Positions 1-5,842 of a DNA stretch of 7,719 nucleotides are shown here, piece after piece. Made by a program: the position numbers and the translations under genes. The notes under the pieces are model-generated. The model worked only from the letters and a program-made list of their open reading frames with translations. It was not told where the DNA came from and made no database searches. Origin of the DNA: Holophagales bacterium UBA5066 (GTDB lineage: Bacteria; Acidobacteriota; Thermoanaerobaculia; UBA5066); NCBI GenBank assembly GCA_002414905.1, contig DIAY01000276.1, positions 1 through 7,719 of the forward strand. Reading direction: 5' to 3'. Position 1 is the stretch's first letter; each line of letters starts with the position of its first letter.

Positions 1-578
1 TCGAGAAGGCCCACCCCGACGTCTGGTCGACGCTCCTGCAGGTCCTCGACGACGGACGCCTCACCGACGGAAAGGGGCGCGTCGTCGACTTCCGCAACGT
101 CGTCGTCGTCATGACCTCGAACGTCGGCTCGCAGCTCATCCAGGAGCTGCAGGGCGTGGACGAATCCGAGATGCGCAAGGGCATCGAGGCCGAGCTGCGC
201 CAGCGCTTCCGCCCCGAGTTCCTGAACCGGATCGACGACATCATCTTCTTTCGCAGGCTGGGCCTCGAGGAGATCGCCAGAATCGTCGACATCCAGCTGG
301 GGCGCGTCGCCGCGCTGCTGGAAACCCGCGGCGTGACGCTCACCTGGACCGAGGCCGCCCGCCGGCTACTCGCCGAACAGGCGTTCGACCCGCTCTACGG
401 CGCGCGGCCGCTGAAGCGCAACATCCAGAAGCTCGTCCAGGACCCGCTCGCGCTGCGCATCCTCTCGGGTGAGGTCCCGGGTGGCTCGACCGTCTCTCTC
501 GATGCCGGCCCCTCCGGCACCGGCGTCGCCTTCGCGATTTCGGCCCCCCCCGCCGCACCGGCGGCGGAGGAGGCATGA
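1..578 (+). CDS. clpB: ATP-dependent chaperone ClpB, C-terminal fragment (5' end outside window)
   Basis: This is the C-terminal part of ClpB, the hexameric AAA+ disaggregase that works with DnaK to pull proteins out of aggregates in the cytoplasm. The reading frame is open from base 3, giving 191 visible residues. The fragment opens on EKAHPDVW, just after the Walker B motif of the second AAA+ module (D2). It continues with LLQVLDDGRLTDG, the sensor-1 strand and Asn (VVVVMTSNVGS), the arginine-finger motif FLNRID (222-236) and the sensor-2 motif GARPLKR (399-419) in the D2 small domain. Conservation to the Clp/Hsp100 D2 consensus is very high. ClpA and ClpC share this architecture, but EKAHPDV followed by GRLTDGKGRVVDFRN and no ClpP-loop remnant favours ClpB. 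The last 25 or so residues are a low-complexity Gly/Ser/Ala/Pro tail that follows the family core and crosses a run of eight Cs at 544-551. The gene converges on cysK. Confidence 0.95.
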   Translation, partial: EKAHPDVWSTLLQVLDDGRLTDGKGRVVDFRNVVVVMTSNVGSQLIQELQGVDESEMRKGIEAELRQRFRPEFLNRIDDIIFFRRLGLEEIARIVDIQLGRVAALLETRGVTLTWTEAARRLLAEQAFDPLYGARPLKRNIQKLVQDPLALRILSGEVPGGSTVSLDAGPSGTGVAFAISAPPAAPAAEEA

Positions 579-592
579 AGCGAGGCTCCGCC
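563..592. terminator. Possible weak hairpin between convergent clpB and cysK ends
   Basis: GGCGGAG (563-569) is the exact reverse complement of CTCCGCC (586-592), giving a 7-bp GC stem with a 16-nt loop that spans the clpB stop codon. The clpB and cysK stops are only 22 bp apart, so a shared terminator would have to sit here. There is no T-tract on either side, and short GC inverted repeats arise easily by chance at this base composition. Treat this as a weak candidate. Confidence 0.25.
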
Positions 593-600
593 CCGACCCC

Positions 601-1563
601 TCAGATGACCGTTCCGGCGGGGGTCTCTTCTTCCTTGAAGAGATCCGTCGAGATGTAGCGCTCCGCCTCGGACGGAACCACGAAGACGATGAGCCGGCCC
701 GCGCTCGCGGGACGCCGTGCGATCTCCAGCGCTGCGAAGGCCGCTGCCCCCGAGGAGATCCCGGCGAGGATGCCTTCCTCCCTGGCGAGGCGGCGCGCGA
801 AGTCGAACGACTGGTCGTTCGTCACCTGGACCACCTCGTCGACGAGCGACGTGTCGAGGTTCTTCGGAACGAACCCGGCGCCCAGCCCCATGATCTTGTG
901 AGGACCCGGCGCGCCTCCCGAAAGGACGGGCGAACCCGTCGGCTCGACGGCCACGAGGTGCACGGACGGCTTCCTCGGCTTCCAGTGCCGGCCGACGCCG
1001 GTCATCGTCCCGCCCGTCCCGACGCCCGCGACGAAGACGTCCATCGCGCCGTCCGTGTCGTTCCAGAGCTCGACCGCGGTCGTCGCCTCGTGGATCGCCG
1101 GGTTGGCGGGGTTCTCGAACTGCTGCGGCATCGCGCCGTCGGGACCGAGGCCGGCGAGGATCTCGCCCGCCCTCGCGATGGCGCCTTTCATCCCCTGCGC
1201 CGCGGGGGTCAGGACGAGCTCGGCACCGAGGAGACGCAGGATCTTGCGCCGTTCGAGAGACATCGACTCCGGCATCGTCAGGATGAGCCGATATCCTTTG
1301 GCGGCCGCAGCGAAGGCGAGGCCGATGCCCGTGTTTCCCGAGGTCGGCTCGACGAGGACCGTCCTGCCGGGCGTGGCCTTCCCGTCCCGCTCGAGCGCCT
1401 CGATCATGGCGACGCCGATCCGGTCCTTCACCGAGTTGGCCGGGTTGAAGTATTCGAGCTTGGCGGCGACGACCGCTCCGGGGGCCGAGTCCTTCGCCAT
1501 CCGGTTGAGACGGACGAGGGGAGTGTTTCCGATGAGCTTCGTGATGTCGGACGCGATCCGCAT
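601..1563 (-). CDS. cysK: Cysteine synthase A (O-acetylserine sulfhydrylase), PLP-dependent
   Basis: Makes L-cysteine from O-acetyl-L-serine and sulfide in the cytoplasm, the last step of sulfur assimilation. The protein is 320 residues, normal for CysK (about 310-325). It is a fold-type II PLP enzyme. Visible motifs are the N-terminal IGNTPLVRLNR (11-21), the PLP Schiff-base lysine K46 in NPANSVKDRIG, the substrate-binding loop EPTSGNTGIG (72-81), the PLP-phosphate loop GVGTGGT (180-186), and GISSGAA (268-274), whose serine contacts the pyridine nitrogen. The ATG at 1563 is chosen over an upstream in-frame start at 1650 because it has a perfect AAGGAGG five bases upstream and begins at the family's usual N-terminus; the longer form would also run into the upstream regulator. 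It lies 31 bp downstream of an Rrf2-family regulator on the same strand, so co-transcription is likely. CysM or a cystathionine beta-synthase is less likely: there is no CBS domain, and the length and motifs fit CysK. Confidence 0.95.
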   Translation of the reverse strand: MRIASDITKLIGNTPLVRLNRMAKDSAPGAVVAAKLEYFNPANSVKDRIGVAMIEALERDGKATPGRTVLVEPTSGNTGIGLAFAAAAKGYRLILTMPESMSLERRKILRLLGAELVLTPAAQGMKGAIARAGEILAGLGPDGAMPQQFENPANPAIHEATTAVELWNDTDGAMDVFVAGVGTGGTMTGVGRHWKPRKPSVHLVAVEPTGSPVLSGGAPGPHKIMGLGAGFVPKNLDTSLVDEVVQVTNDQSFDFARRLAREEGILAGISSGAAAFAALEIARRPASAGRLIVFVVPSEAERYISTDLFKEEETPAGTVI

Positions 1564-1568
1564 GGCGG

Positions 1569-1575
1569 CCTCCTT
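1569..1575 (-). promoter_or_regulatory. Ribosome binding site of cysK
   Basis: On the minus strand AAGGAGG lies five bases before the ATG at 1563. It is a near-perfect anti-Shine-Dalgarno match and the strongest ribosome site in the window. It fixes the cysK start and suggests cysK is translated independently and well rather than only by coupling to the upstream regulator gene. Confidence 0.85.
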
Positions 1576-1594
1576 GGTTCCGGGGGTTCCCGGG

Positions 1595-2044
1595 TCAGAT
1601 CTCCCAGTCGAGGGCTTCGCGCTCGGCGCGCAGCCGGCGAACCAGCTCACCGACGGTGAGGCGTTGATAGACGGCGAGTCGCGCGCCGGCCGCCTCCGCC
1701 TCCAGAGTGTCCAGGAGGCGGTCCAGGCCGGCGCGGCCTGGCACTACCCCCGAGCTCGGCGAGGGGCCGGCGAAAGGCGCCAGGACGGCTGCGAGGGGCG
1801 TTTCCAGGAAGTTCGGCCCCGCGCGGTATCCGCCCGTCCGGCCTCGAACGGCCACGAGAAGCCCCATCCGAACGTAAGGTGCGAGAAGCTGGTGGACCGA
1901 TTCTCGCGAGAGGCCGAGAAGGCCTGCCAGTTCGGCAGCGCTCTGGTCGCTTCCCGGAGTCGACCCGATCTCCGCCACCGCCCGGATCGCCTTTCTCTGT
2001 CGATGAGTTAAAATCTTGAAATCCTCATTCAACTTTACTAACAT
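1595..2044 (-). CDS. Rrf2-family transcriptional regulator, CymR-like
   Basis: A 149-residue protein with the layout of the Rrf2 family (usually 130-165 residues). It has an N-terminal winged helix-turn-helix (about residues 10-75) with SAAELAGLLGLSRESVHQLL as the HTH, then the family-typical wing RGRTGGYR (67-74), then a helical dimerisation segment ending in a charged C-terminal helix (residues 122-149). The protein contains no cysteine, so it cannot bind an Fe-S cluster through the three-cysteine loop of IscR or NsrR. That places it with the cluster-free branch such as CymR, which controls cysteine metabolism. Its position directly before cysK supports a sulfur or cysteine role by inference. 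The first residues are atypical (LNEDFKILTHRQ in place of the usual short basic start). The start is uncertain: ATG 2044 has no clear ribosome site, and TTG at 2032 is an alternative that better fits the candidate promoter. The gene diverges from htrA. Confidence 0.75.
   Translation of the reverse strand: MLVKLNEDFKILTHRQRKAIRAVAEIGSTPGSDQSAAELAGLLGLSRESVHQLLAPYVRMGLLVAVRGRTGGYRAGPNFLETPLAAVLAPFAGPSPSSGVVPGRAGLDRLLDTLEAEAAGARLAVYQRLTVGELVRRLRAEREALDWEI
2016..2032. promoter_or_regulatory. Inverted repeat TTGAA-N7-TTCAA, candidate regulator operator
   Basis: TTGAA (2016-2020) and TTCAA (2028-2032) form a perfect 5-bp inverted repeat with a 7-bp spacer, overlapping the candidate htrA -35 box. 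A protein bound here would block htrA transcription and sit on the early codons of the Rrf2 gene. Known CymR boxes also have half-sites separated by 7 bp, although their half-site sequence differs. Autoregulation by the neighbouring Rrf2 protein is an inference; five-base arms can arise by chance. Confidence 0.3.
2016..2044 (+). promoter_or_regulatory. Candidate sigma-70-type promoter of htrA
   Basis: TTGAAA (2016-2021, five of six matches to TTGACA) is followed after 17 bp by TAACAT (2039-2044, four of six matches, with the key first T, second A and last T). It lies in an AT-rich island within GC-rich DNA. Transcription would begin near 2051 and leave a leader of about 16 nt before the htrA ATG at 2067. 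The whole element lies inside the first codons of the divergent Rrf2 gene if that gene starts at 2044. Confidence 0.5.
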
Positions 2045-2073
2045 TATTCTGAGGCCGATTTTCGAGATGTCAA
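2043..2073 (-). promoter_or_regulatory. Candidate promoter of the Rrf2 regulator-cysK unit
   Basis: On the minus strand, a perfect TTGACA (2073-2068) is followed after 19 bp by AATAAT (2048-2043, five of six matches to TATAAT). The spacer is longer than the optimal 17 bp. A start site about seven bases on would be near 2036, beyond the ATG at 2044, which would favour TTG 2032 as translation start or mean that another promoter is used. The -35 box overlaps the first codons of htrA, and the -10 box overlaps the htrA -10 on the other strand. Confidence 0.4.
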
Positions 2074-3407
2074 GACACCTTCTCCTTCCCGTCGTTGCCG
2101 CTCTTCTCGTCTTCTCCCCGTCCGCTTCCGCCCAGCGCAGAGAGGTGGACACCCCGCGAAGCGAGGCGGAGCTCCGCCGGGGAGGCGACGACCTCCGCCG
2201 CGACCACATCGTCCGCGCGGTCGAGCAGATCGGCCCCTCGGTTGTGAACATCTCGGCCGAGCGTCTCGTGCGACGCCGGGCCAGCCCTCTCGATTTCTTC
2301 GGCGCGCAGGGTGACCGGGCGCGACGGTCCGAATCGCTCGGCTCCGGCGTCGTCCTCGACGCCTCGGGAATCGTCGTGACGAACGACCACGTCATCTCGG
2401 GTGCTTCGAAGATCTACGTGACGACGGCGGACGGCCGGGAGCTCGAGGCCGAGCTGCTCGGTGCCGACGCCGACAACGACCTCGCCGTCCTGAAGGTGGA
2501 CGGGCGGGGGCTGAAGCCGGTGCGCATCGGAACGACCTCCGATCTGATGATCGGCGAGACGGCGATCGCCGTCGGCAACCCTTTCGGCCTCTCGAACACC
2601 GTCACGATGGGCATCGTCTCCGCGCTCCAGCGCACCGTGAAGGGCGAGGGGCGGACCTATACCGATTTCATCCAGACCGACGCGGCGATCAATCCGGGAA
2701 ACTCGGGCGGAGCCCTCTGCAACGTCCTCGGCGAGCTCATCGGGATCAATACGGCGATCGTGGGCGGGGCGAACACCATCGGCTTCGCGATCCCCGTCGA
2801 GCGGGTCCGGCGGATCGCCGACGACCTCCTGCGCTTCGGGGAGGTCAAGCCCGTCTGGATCGGGGTCCGGGGGACGACCCTCACGACCGAGCGGGCGCGC
2901 CCGAGCGCCCGCGGCCTGGGGATGCGCGTCCGGTCGGTCTATCCGTCCTCCCCCGCCGAGACCGCGGGCCTGGAGCCGGGAGATGTCGTCGTCTCGCTGA
3001 ACGGACGGCCCGTCGAATCGCGAGAGGACTTCGACACGTTCCTTTCCGCAGTCGCGCCCGGGGGGCCGGTGACGCTGGAGGCCCGGCGCGGCGAGCGATC
3101 CCGCACGCTGTCGATGAAGGCGGCCCGGATACCGGAGGACCTCGGCCTCGAGATCCTCCGGCGGGAGATCGGGATCTCGATCGCGCAGGTTCGCAGCGGG
3201 CTCGCCCTGACCTCGGTGGCGCGCGAGTCCCCCGCGGACCGCAAGGGCCTCGAGCGCGGCGACTCCCTCCTGGTCGTCAACGGCTCGAGGGTCGCGACGC
3301 TCGAGGACGCCGCCCGCGCCGTCGAGCGCGGTTATGGACGCTCCGGCCTCGTCCTCGTCGTCGGCCGCGGCGGGTACGCCTACAACGTGACGTTCGCCCT
3401 CGACTGA
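2067..3407 (+). CDS. Secreted HtrA/DegP-type serine protease with two PDZ domains
   Basis: An ATP-independent periplasmic protease/chaperone that degrades misfolded envelope proteins (S1C family). The protein is 446 residues, close to DegP and DegQ. A Sec signal peptide is visible: a short basic start, a hydrophobic core (L5-F16) and a likely signal peptidase I cut after SASA (residue 22). The trypsin-like domain (about 47-258) carries the triad H108 (VVTNDHV), D138 (DNDLAVLK) and S213 (NPGNSGGAL), with the same spacing as in E. coli DegP. The first PDZ domain spans about 262-355 (WIGVRG, SPAETAGLEPGDVVVSLNG). A more divergent second PDZ spans about 366-446 (ADRKGLERGDSLLVVNG). ATG 2067 is preferred over the in-frame TTG at 2016 because it gives a clean signal peptide. 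Its ribosome site is weak (GAGG at 2051, 12 nt away). The first PDZ and protease are canonical. DegP, DegQ and MucD-type paralogues cannot be told apart from the sequence alone, so no symbol is given. Confidence 0.95.
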   Translation: MSRHLLLPVVAALLVFSPSASAQRREVDTPRSEAELRRGGDDLRRDHIVRAVEQIGPSVVNISAERLVRRRASPLDFFGAQGDRARRSESLGSGVVLDASGIVVTNDHVISGASKIYVTTADGRELEAELLGADADNDLAVLKVDGRGLKPVRIGTTSDLMIGETAIAVGNPFGLSNTVTMGIVSALQRTVKGEGRTYTDFIQTDAAINPGNSGGALCNVLGELIGINTAIVGGANTIGFAIPVERVRRIADDLLRFGEVKPVWIGVRGTTLTTERARPSARGLGMRVRSVYPSSPAETAGLEPGDVVVSLNGRPVESREDFDTFLSAVAPGGPVTLEARRGERSRTLSMKAARIPEDLGLEILRREIGISIAQVRSGLALTSVARESPADRKGLERGDSLLVVNGSRVATLEDAARAVERGYGRSGLVLVVGRGGYAYNVTFALD

Positions 3408-3410
3408 AGC

Positions 3411-3443
3411 GCGCCGGGGCGGGCCCAAGGGCCCGCCCCGCGC
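3411..3443. terminator. Strong GC hairpin between convergent htrA and eamA-type genes
   Basis: A perfect 12-bp inverted repeat (3415-3426 with 3429-3440) surrounds a central AA. The innermost pairs must open to make a loop. The stem extends by three more pairs (GCG 3411-3413 with CGC 3441-3443) past a single bulged C at 3414. It occupies nearly all of the 36 bp between the htrA stop (3407) and the stop of the minus-strand transporter (3444), so it serves both transcripts equally. There is no T-tract on either strand, so it may be an RNA-stabilising or pausing hairpin rather than a textbook intrinsic terminator. Confidence 0.65.
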
Positions 3444-4355
3444 TCACCTCCGGAGGCGCAGCTCCGAGACGACGATCCCGAGGAGGACGAGGCCGCCTCC
3501 CCACGCCTCGCGCTCCGAGAGGCGCTCGCCCAGCGTCACCGCGGCGAAGAGCGCCGTGAAGACCGGCTCGAGGGCGAAGATGACGGCCGCGTGGACGGCC
3601 GGCATCCGCGCCTGGGCCCAGGTCTGCACGAGCGACGTGACGACCGACGCGAGGATCCCCATCCAGAGGATCGCCAGGATGAGCCTCGGCGTGAAATCGA
3701 GCGGCCGCGCCTCGGCCACGAAGAAGGCTTCGGTCCTCCCGAGGAAGGGAGTGAGGAGGAGCCGGCCGAGGAGGACTCCCGCAAAGGCGAAGACGATCTG
3801 CCCCGCGGAGTAGACCCTCACGTCGTGCTTCGGCGAGGCGACGCCCAGCTCCACGATGATGACCGCGTAGACGAGCGCCGTCAGGAAGACGAGGAGGTCG
3901 CCCGGATCGAGTCCCGTCGCTCCCGTCGGCCAGGACATCAGGCCGAAGCCCCCGGCAGCCAGGACCAGGCCGAAGAGGTTCGATCCGGAGGGCACCTGCC
4001 GGTGAAACAGCCACCCGGCGATCGGGGTGAGAGGCACGGAAAGGCCCGTGATGAACGCGGCCTTCGAGGCGGTCGTGAAGAGCTGGCCGACGAGCTGGCA
4101 GCCGATGCCGAACGCGAGCAGGAGTCCGATGAGAGCGCTGTCCTTCACCACCCCCGGCGTCCACCGACGGCCCCGGGCGAGGAGGACCAGAATCAAGGCG
4201 GCGACCCCGTAGCGAAGGACGAGGAAGAGCAGAGGCGGGGTGTCTCTGAGGACGAACTCGTTGACGACGAACGTCGAGCCCCAGATCGCCGTCACGGCGA
4301 CGAGGGCGGAATCCGCGAGGAGCGCCTCACGGCGGGGCACGTCCGGCAAGCTCAC
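3444..4355 (-). CDS. EamA/DMT-superfamily inner-membrane transporter
   Basis: A 303-residue polytopic inner-membrane protein of the drug/metabolite transporter superfamily, the usual length for the ten-helix, two-EamA-repeat type. The first repeat shows the family signature AIWGSTFVV (23-31), LRYGVAALILVLL (47-59) and ASKAAFITGL..PLTP (96-111). The second repeat begins near GDLLVFLTALVYA and ends in the characteristic AAVIFALEPVFTALFA..LGERLS. Helices are separated by short charged loops and there is no signal peptide. Members export amino acids, metabolites or drugs; the substrate here cannot be deduced and no neighbour points to one. The start is a GTG at 4355 with no good ribosome site; GTG at 4340 in frame is an alternative giving a five-residue shorter protein. 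The gene is divergent from gltX and probably monocistronic. Confidence 0.88.
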   Translation of the reverse strand: MSLPDVPRREALLADSALVAVTAIWGSTFVVNEFVLRDTPPLLFLVLRYGVAALILVLLARGRRWTPGVVKDSALIGLLLAFGIGCQLVGQLFTTASKAAFITGLSVPLTPIAGWLFHRQVPSGSNLFGLVLAAGGFGLMSWPTGATGLDPGDLLVFLTALVYAVIIVELGVASPKHDVRVYSAGQIVFAFAGVLLGRLLLTPFLGRTEAFFVAEARPLDFTPRLILAILWMGILASVVTSLVQTWAQARMPAVHAAVIFALEPVFTALFAAVTLGERLSEREAWGGGLVLLGIVVSELRLRR

Positions 4356-4362
4356 AACCGGC

Positions 4363-4399
4363 GATGATACGGGCTCGCTTCAGACCGGCAGTTATCATC
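4363..4399. promoter_or_regulatory. Inverted repeat GATGATA/TATCATC in the divergent transporter-gltX region
   Basis: GATGATA (4363-4369) and TATCATC (4393-4399) are exact inverted copies with centres 30 bp apart, about three helical turns. Each arm contains TATCAT reading towards its gene (five of six matches to a -10 box), so the pair could be the -10 elements of back-to-back promoters for the transporter (left) and gltX (right). I find no convincing -35 boxes at the right distance. An operator for a dimeric or looping regulator is the alternative reading. The 52-bp gap (4356-4407) holds nothing else I recognise. Confidence 0.35.
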
Positions 4400-4407
4400 A
4401 TAAGCTC

Positions 4408-5835
4408 ATGACTCCGGCCCCTCGCGTCCGCTTCGCCCCCTCGCCCACCGGCTCCCTGCACGTCGGAGGCGCCCGCACCGCCCTTTACAACTGGCTCTTC
4501 GCCCGCCGCCACGGCGGCACCTTCATCCTCCGGATCGAGGACACCGACGTCGACCGGAACCGTCCCGAGCTCGTCGACCAGATCCTCGAGGCGATGACCT
4601 GGCTCGGCCTGACGTGGGACGAGGGACCGTACCGCCAGAGCGAAAGGTACGGTCTCTACCGCGAGGCGGCCACGCGGCTTCTCGCCGAAGGGATGGCCTA
4701 CCGCGCCTTCGAGACCTCCGAGGAGCTCGAGGCCGCGCGAAAGGCGGCCGACGCCGCCGGCGAGACGTTCCGCTACTCCGGCGCCGGGCGGGCGATCCCC
4801 AGCGAAGAGTCGGACCGCCGCGCCGCCGCGGGCGAGCCGTTCGTCATCCGCCTGAAAATGCCGAACGAGCCGATCGTCGTCGACGACCTCGTCCAGGGGC
4901 GGGCCGAGTTCCCGGCCGGCTCGCTCGACGACTTCGTCCTGATGCGCTCCGACGGCCACCCGCTCTACCACTTCTCCGTCTGCGTCGACGACGTGGCGAT
5001 GAGGATCACGCACGTCGTGAGGGGCGTCGACCACCTCCCGAACACGCCGAAGCACGTCGCGCTCTTCCGCGCTCTCGGCGCCGAGGCACCGAAGTTCGCA
5101 CACCTCGGGATGATCCTCGGCGCCGACGGGAAAAAGCTCTCCAAGAGGCACGGTGCGGCCGGCGCGGAGGAGTTCCGCGCCCAGGGGCTCCTCCCGGAGG
5201 CGCTCGTCAACTTCCTCGCCCTCCTCGGCTGGTCGCCGGGCGAGGACCGCGAGCGGATGACGGTGGCCGAGATGGCCTCCCTCTTCTCCCTCGAGAGGAT
5301 CGGGCCCTCGCCTTCGCGCTTCGACCACGAGAAGCTGGCCTGGCTGAACGGCCAGTACCTCCAGGACGTCGCCGAGCCGCGCCTCCTCGAGCTGCTTCGC
5401 CCGTTCGGCCTCCCGGAGGCGTGCCCGGAGGAGACTCTCCTGCGCGCGCTCCCGCTCCAGAAGCCGCGTGCGAAAACCCTCGTCGAGCTCGCACAGGCCC
5501 TCGCGGTCTACGGGGAGGACCCGGCCACGTACGACCCCGCCGGCCTGAAGAAGTTCGGCAAGGCTGCGAACGCACCTCTTCTCAGGACGTTCGTCGAGCG
5601 GATCTCGGCCCTGCCGTCTCTCGGGCACGCCGGAGTCGAAGAGGTCGCCCGCACCCTCGCGGCCGAGTCGGGCGTGAAGCTCGGCGATCTCGCTCAGCCC
5701 GTCCGGCTCGCCCTGACGGGTACGCTGGCCTCCCCTCCCCTGTTCGAGATGATCGAGGTCCTCGGGCTCGAGACGACCCGGCGGCGCGCCCTCGCGCTGG
5801 CGGCGAAGATCGAGGCCGAGGCCGCTCCGAGCTGA
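4408..5835 (+). CDS. gltX: Glutamyl-tRNA synthetase (GluRS)
   Basis: Charges tRNA-Glu with glutamate using ATP; the product also feeds tetrapyrrole synthesis in organisms using the C5 route. The protein is 475 residues, standard for bacterial GluRS. It is a class I synthetase. The Rossmann fold opens with RFAPSPTGSLHVGGARTALYN, where SLHVGG (16-21) is the HIGH-type motif. The KMSKS-type motif is KLSKR (243-247, in DGKKLSKRHG). The helical anticodon-binding region follows (about 300-475). Start ATG 4408 is chosen because the catalytic fold begins directly after it; an in-frame extension to 4240 would run into the divergent transporter gene. The segment after AEGMAYRAFET lacks the cysteines that bind zinc in E. 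coli GluRS, resembling the zinc-free Thermus-type form. It is the first gene of a tight pair with glnS, seven bases downstream. With GlnRS present, this enzyme is probably tRNA-Glu specific (inference). Confidence 0.97.
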   Translation: MTPAPRVRFAPSPTGSLHVGGARTALYNWLFARRHGGTFILRIEDTDVDRNRPELVDQILEAMTWLGLTWDEGPYRQSERYGLYREAATRLLAEGMAYRAFETSEELEAARKAADAAGETFRYSGAGRAIPSEESDRRAAAGEPFVIRLKMPNEPIVVDDLVQGRAEFPAGSLDDFVLMRSDGHPLYHFSVCVDDVAMRITHVVRGVDHLPNTPKHVALFRALGAEAPKFAHLGMILGADGKKLSKRHGAAGAEEFRAQGLLPEALVNFLALLGWSPGEDRERMTVAEMASLFSLERIGPSPSRFDHEKLAWLNGQYLQDVAEPRLLELLRPFGLPEACPEETLLRALPLQKPRAKTLVELAQALAVYGEDPATYDPAGLKKFGKAANAPLLRTFVERISALPSLGHAGVEEVARTLAAESGVKLGDLAQPVRLALTGTLASPPLFEMIEVLGLETTRRRALALAAKIEAEAAPS

Positions 5836-5838
5836 GGT
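5833..5838 (+). promoter_or_regulatory. Ribosome binding site of glnS, overlapping the gltX stop
   Basis: TGAGGT contains the gltX stop codon TGA and a GAGG Shine-Dalgarno core (5834-5837), five bases before the glnS ATG at 5843. Ribosomes ending gltX would be placed on the glnS start, which suggests translational coupling and fixes the glnS start. Confidence 0.75.
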
Positions 5839-5842
5839 AGCG

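Noticed and set aside
1564..1650. Upstream extension of cysK to an ATG at 1650
   Set aside because: It would overlap the Rrf2 gene, adds 29 residues absent from CysK proteins, and lacks the AAGGAGG site found at the shorter start.
469..1659. 396-codon plus-strand frame across cysK
   Set aside because: Antisense to a motif-complete CysK. The protein is dominated by Arg, Asp and Gly and resembles no family.
2045..2395. Longer N-terminus for the Rrf2 regulator
   Set aside because: The extra 117 residues lie antisense to htrA coding sequence and form an Arg/Ser/Thr-rich string unlike Rrf2 N-termini.
2070..3428. 452-codon minus-strand frame antisense to htrA
   Set aside because: The htrA frame has a signal peptide, a full catalytic triad and two PDZ domains. 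The antisense product is compositionally biased and has no domain signature.
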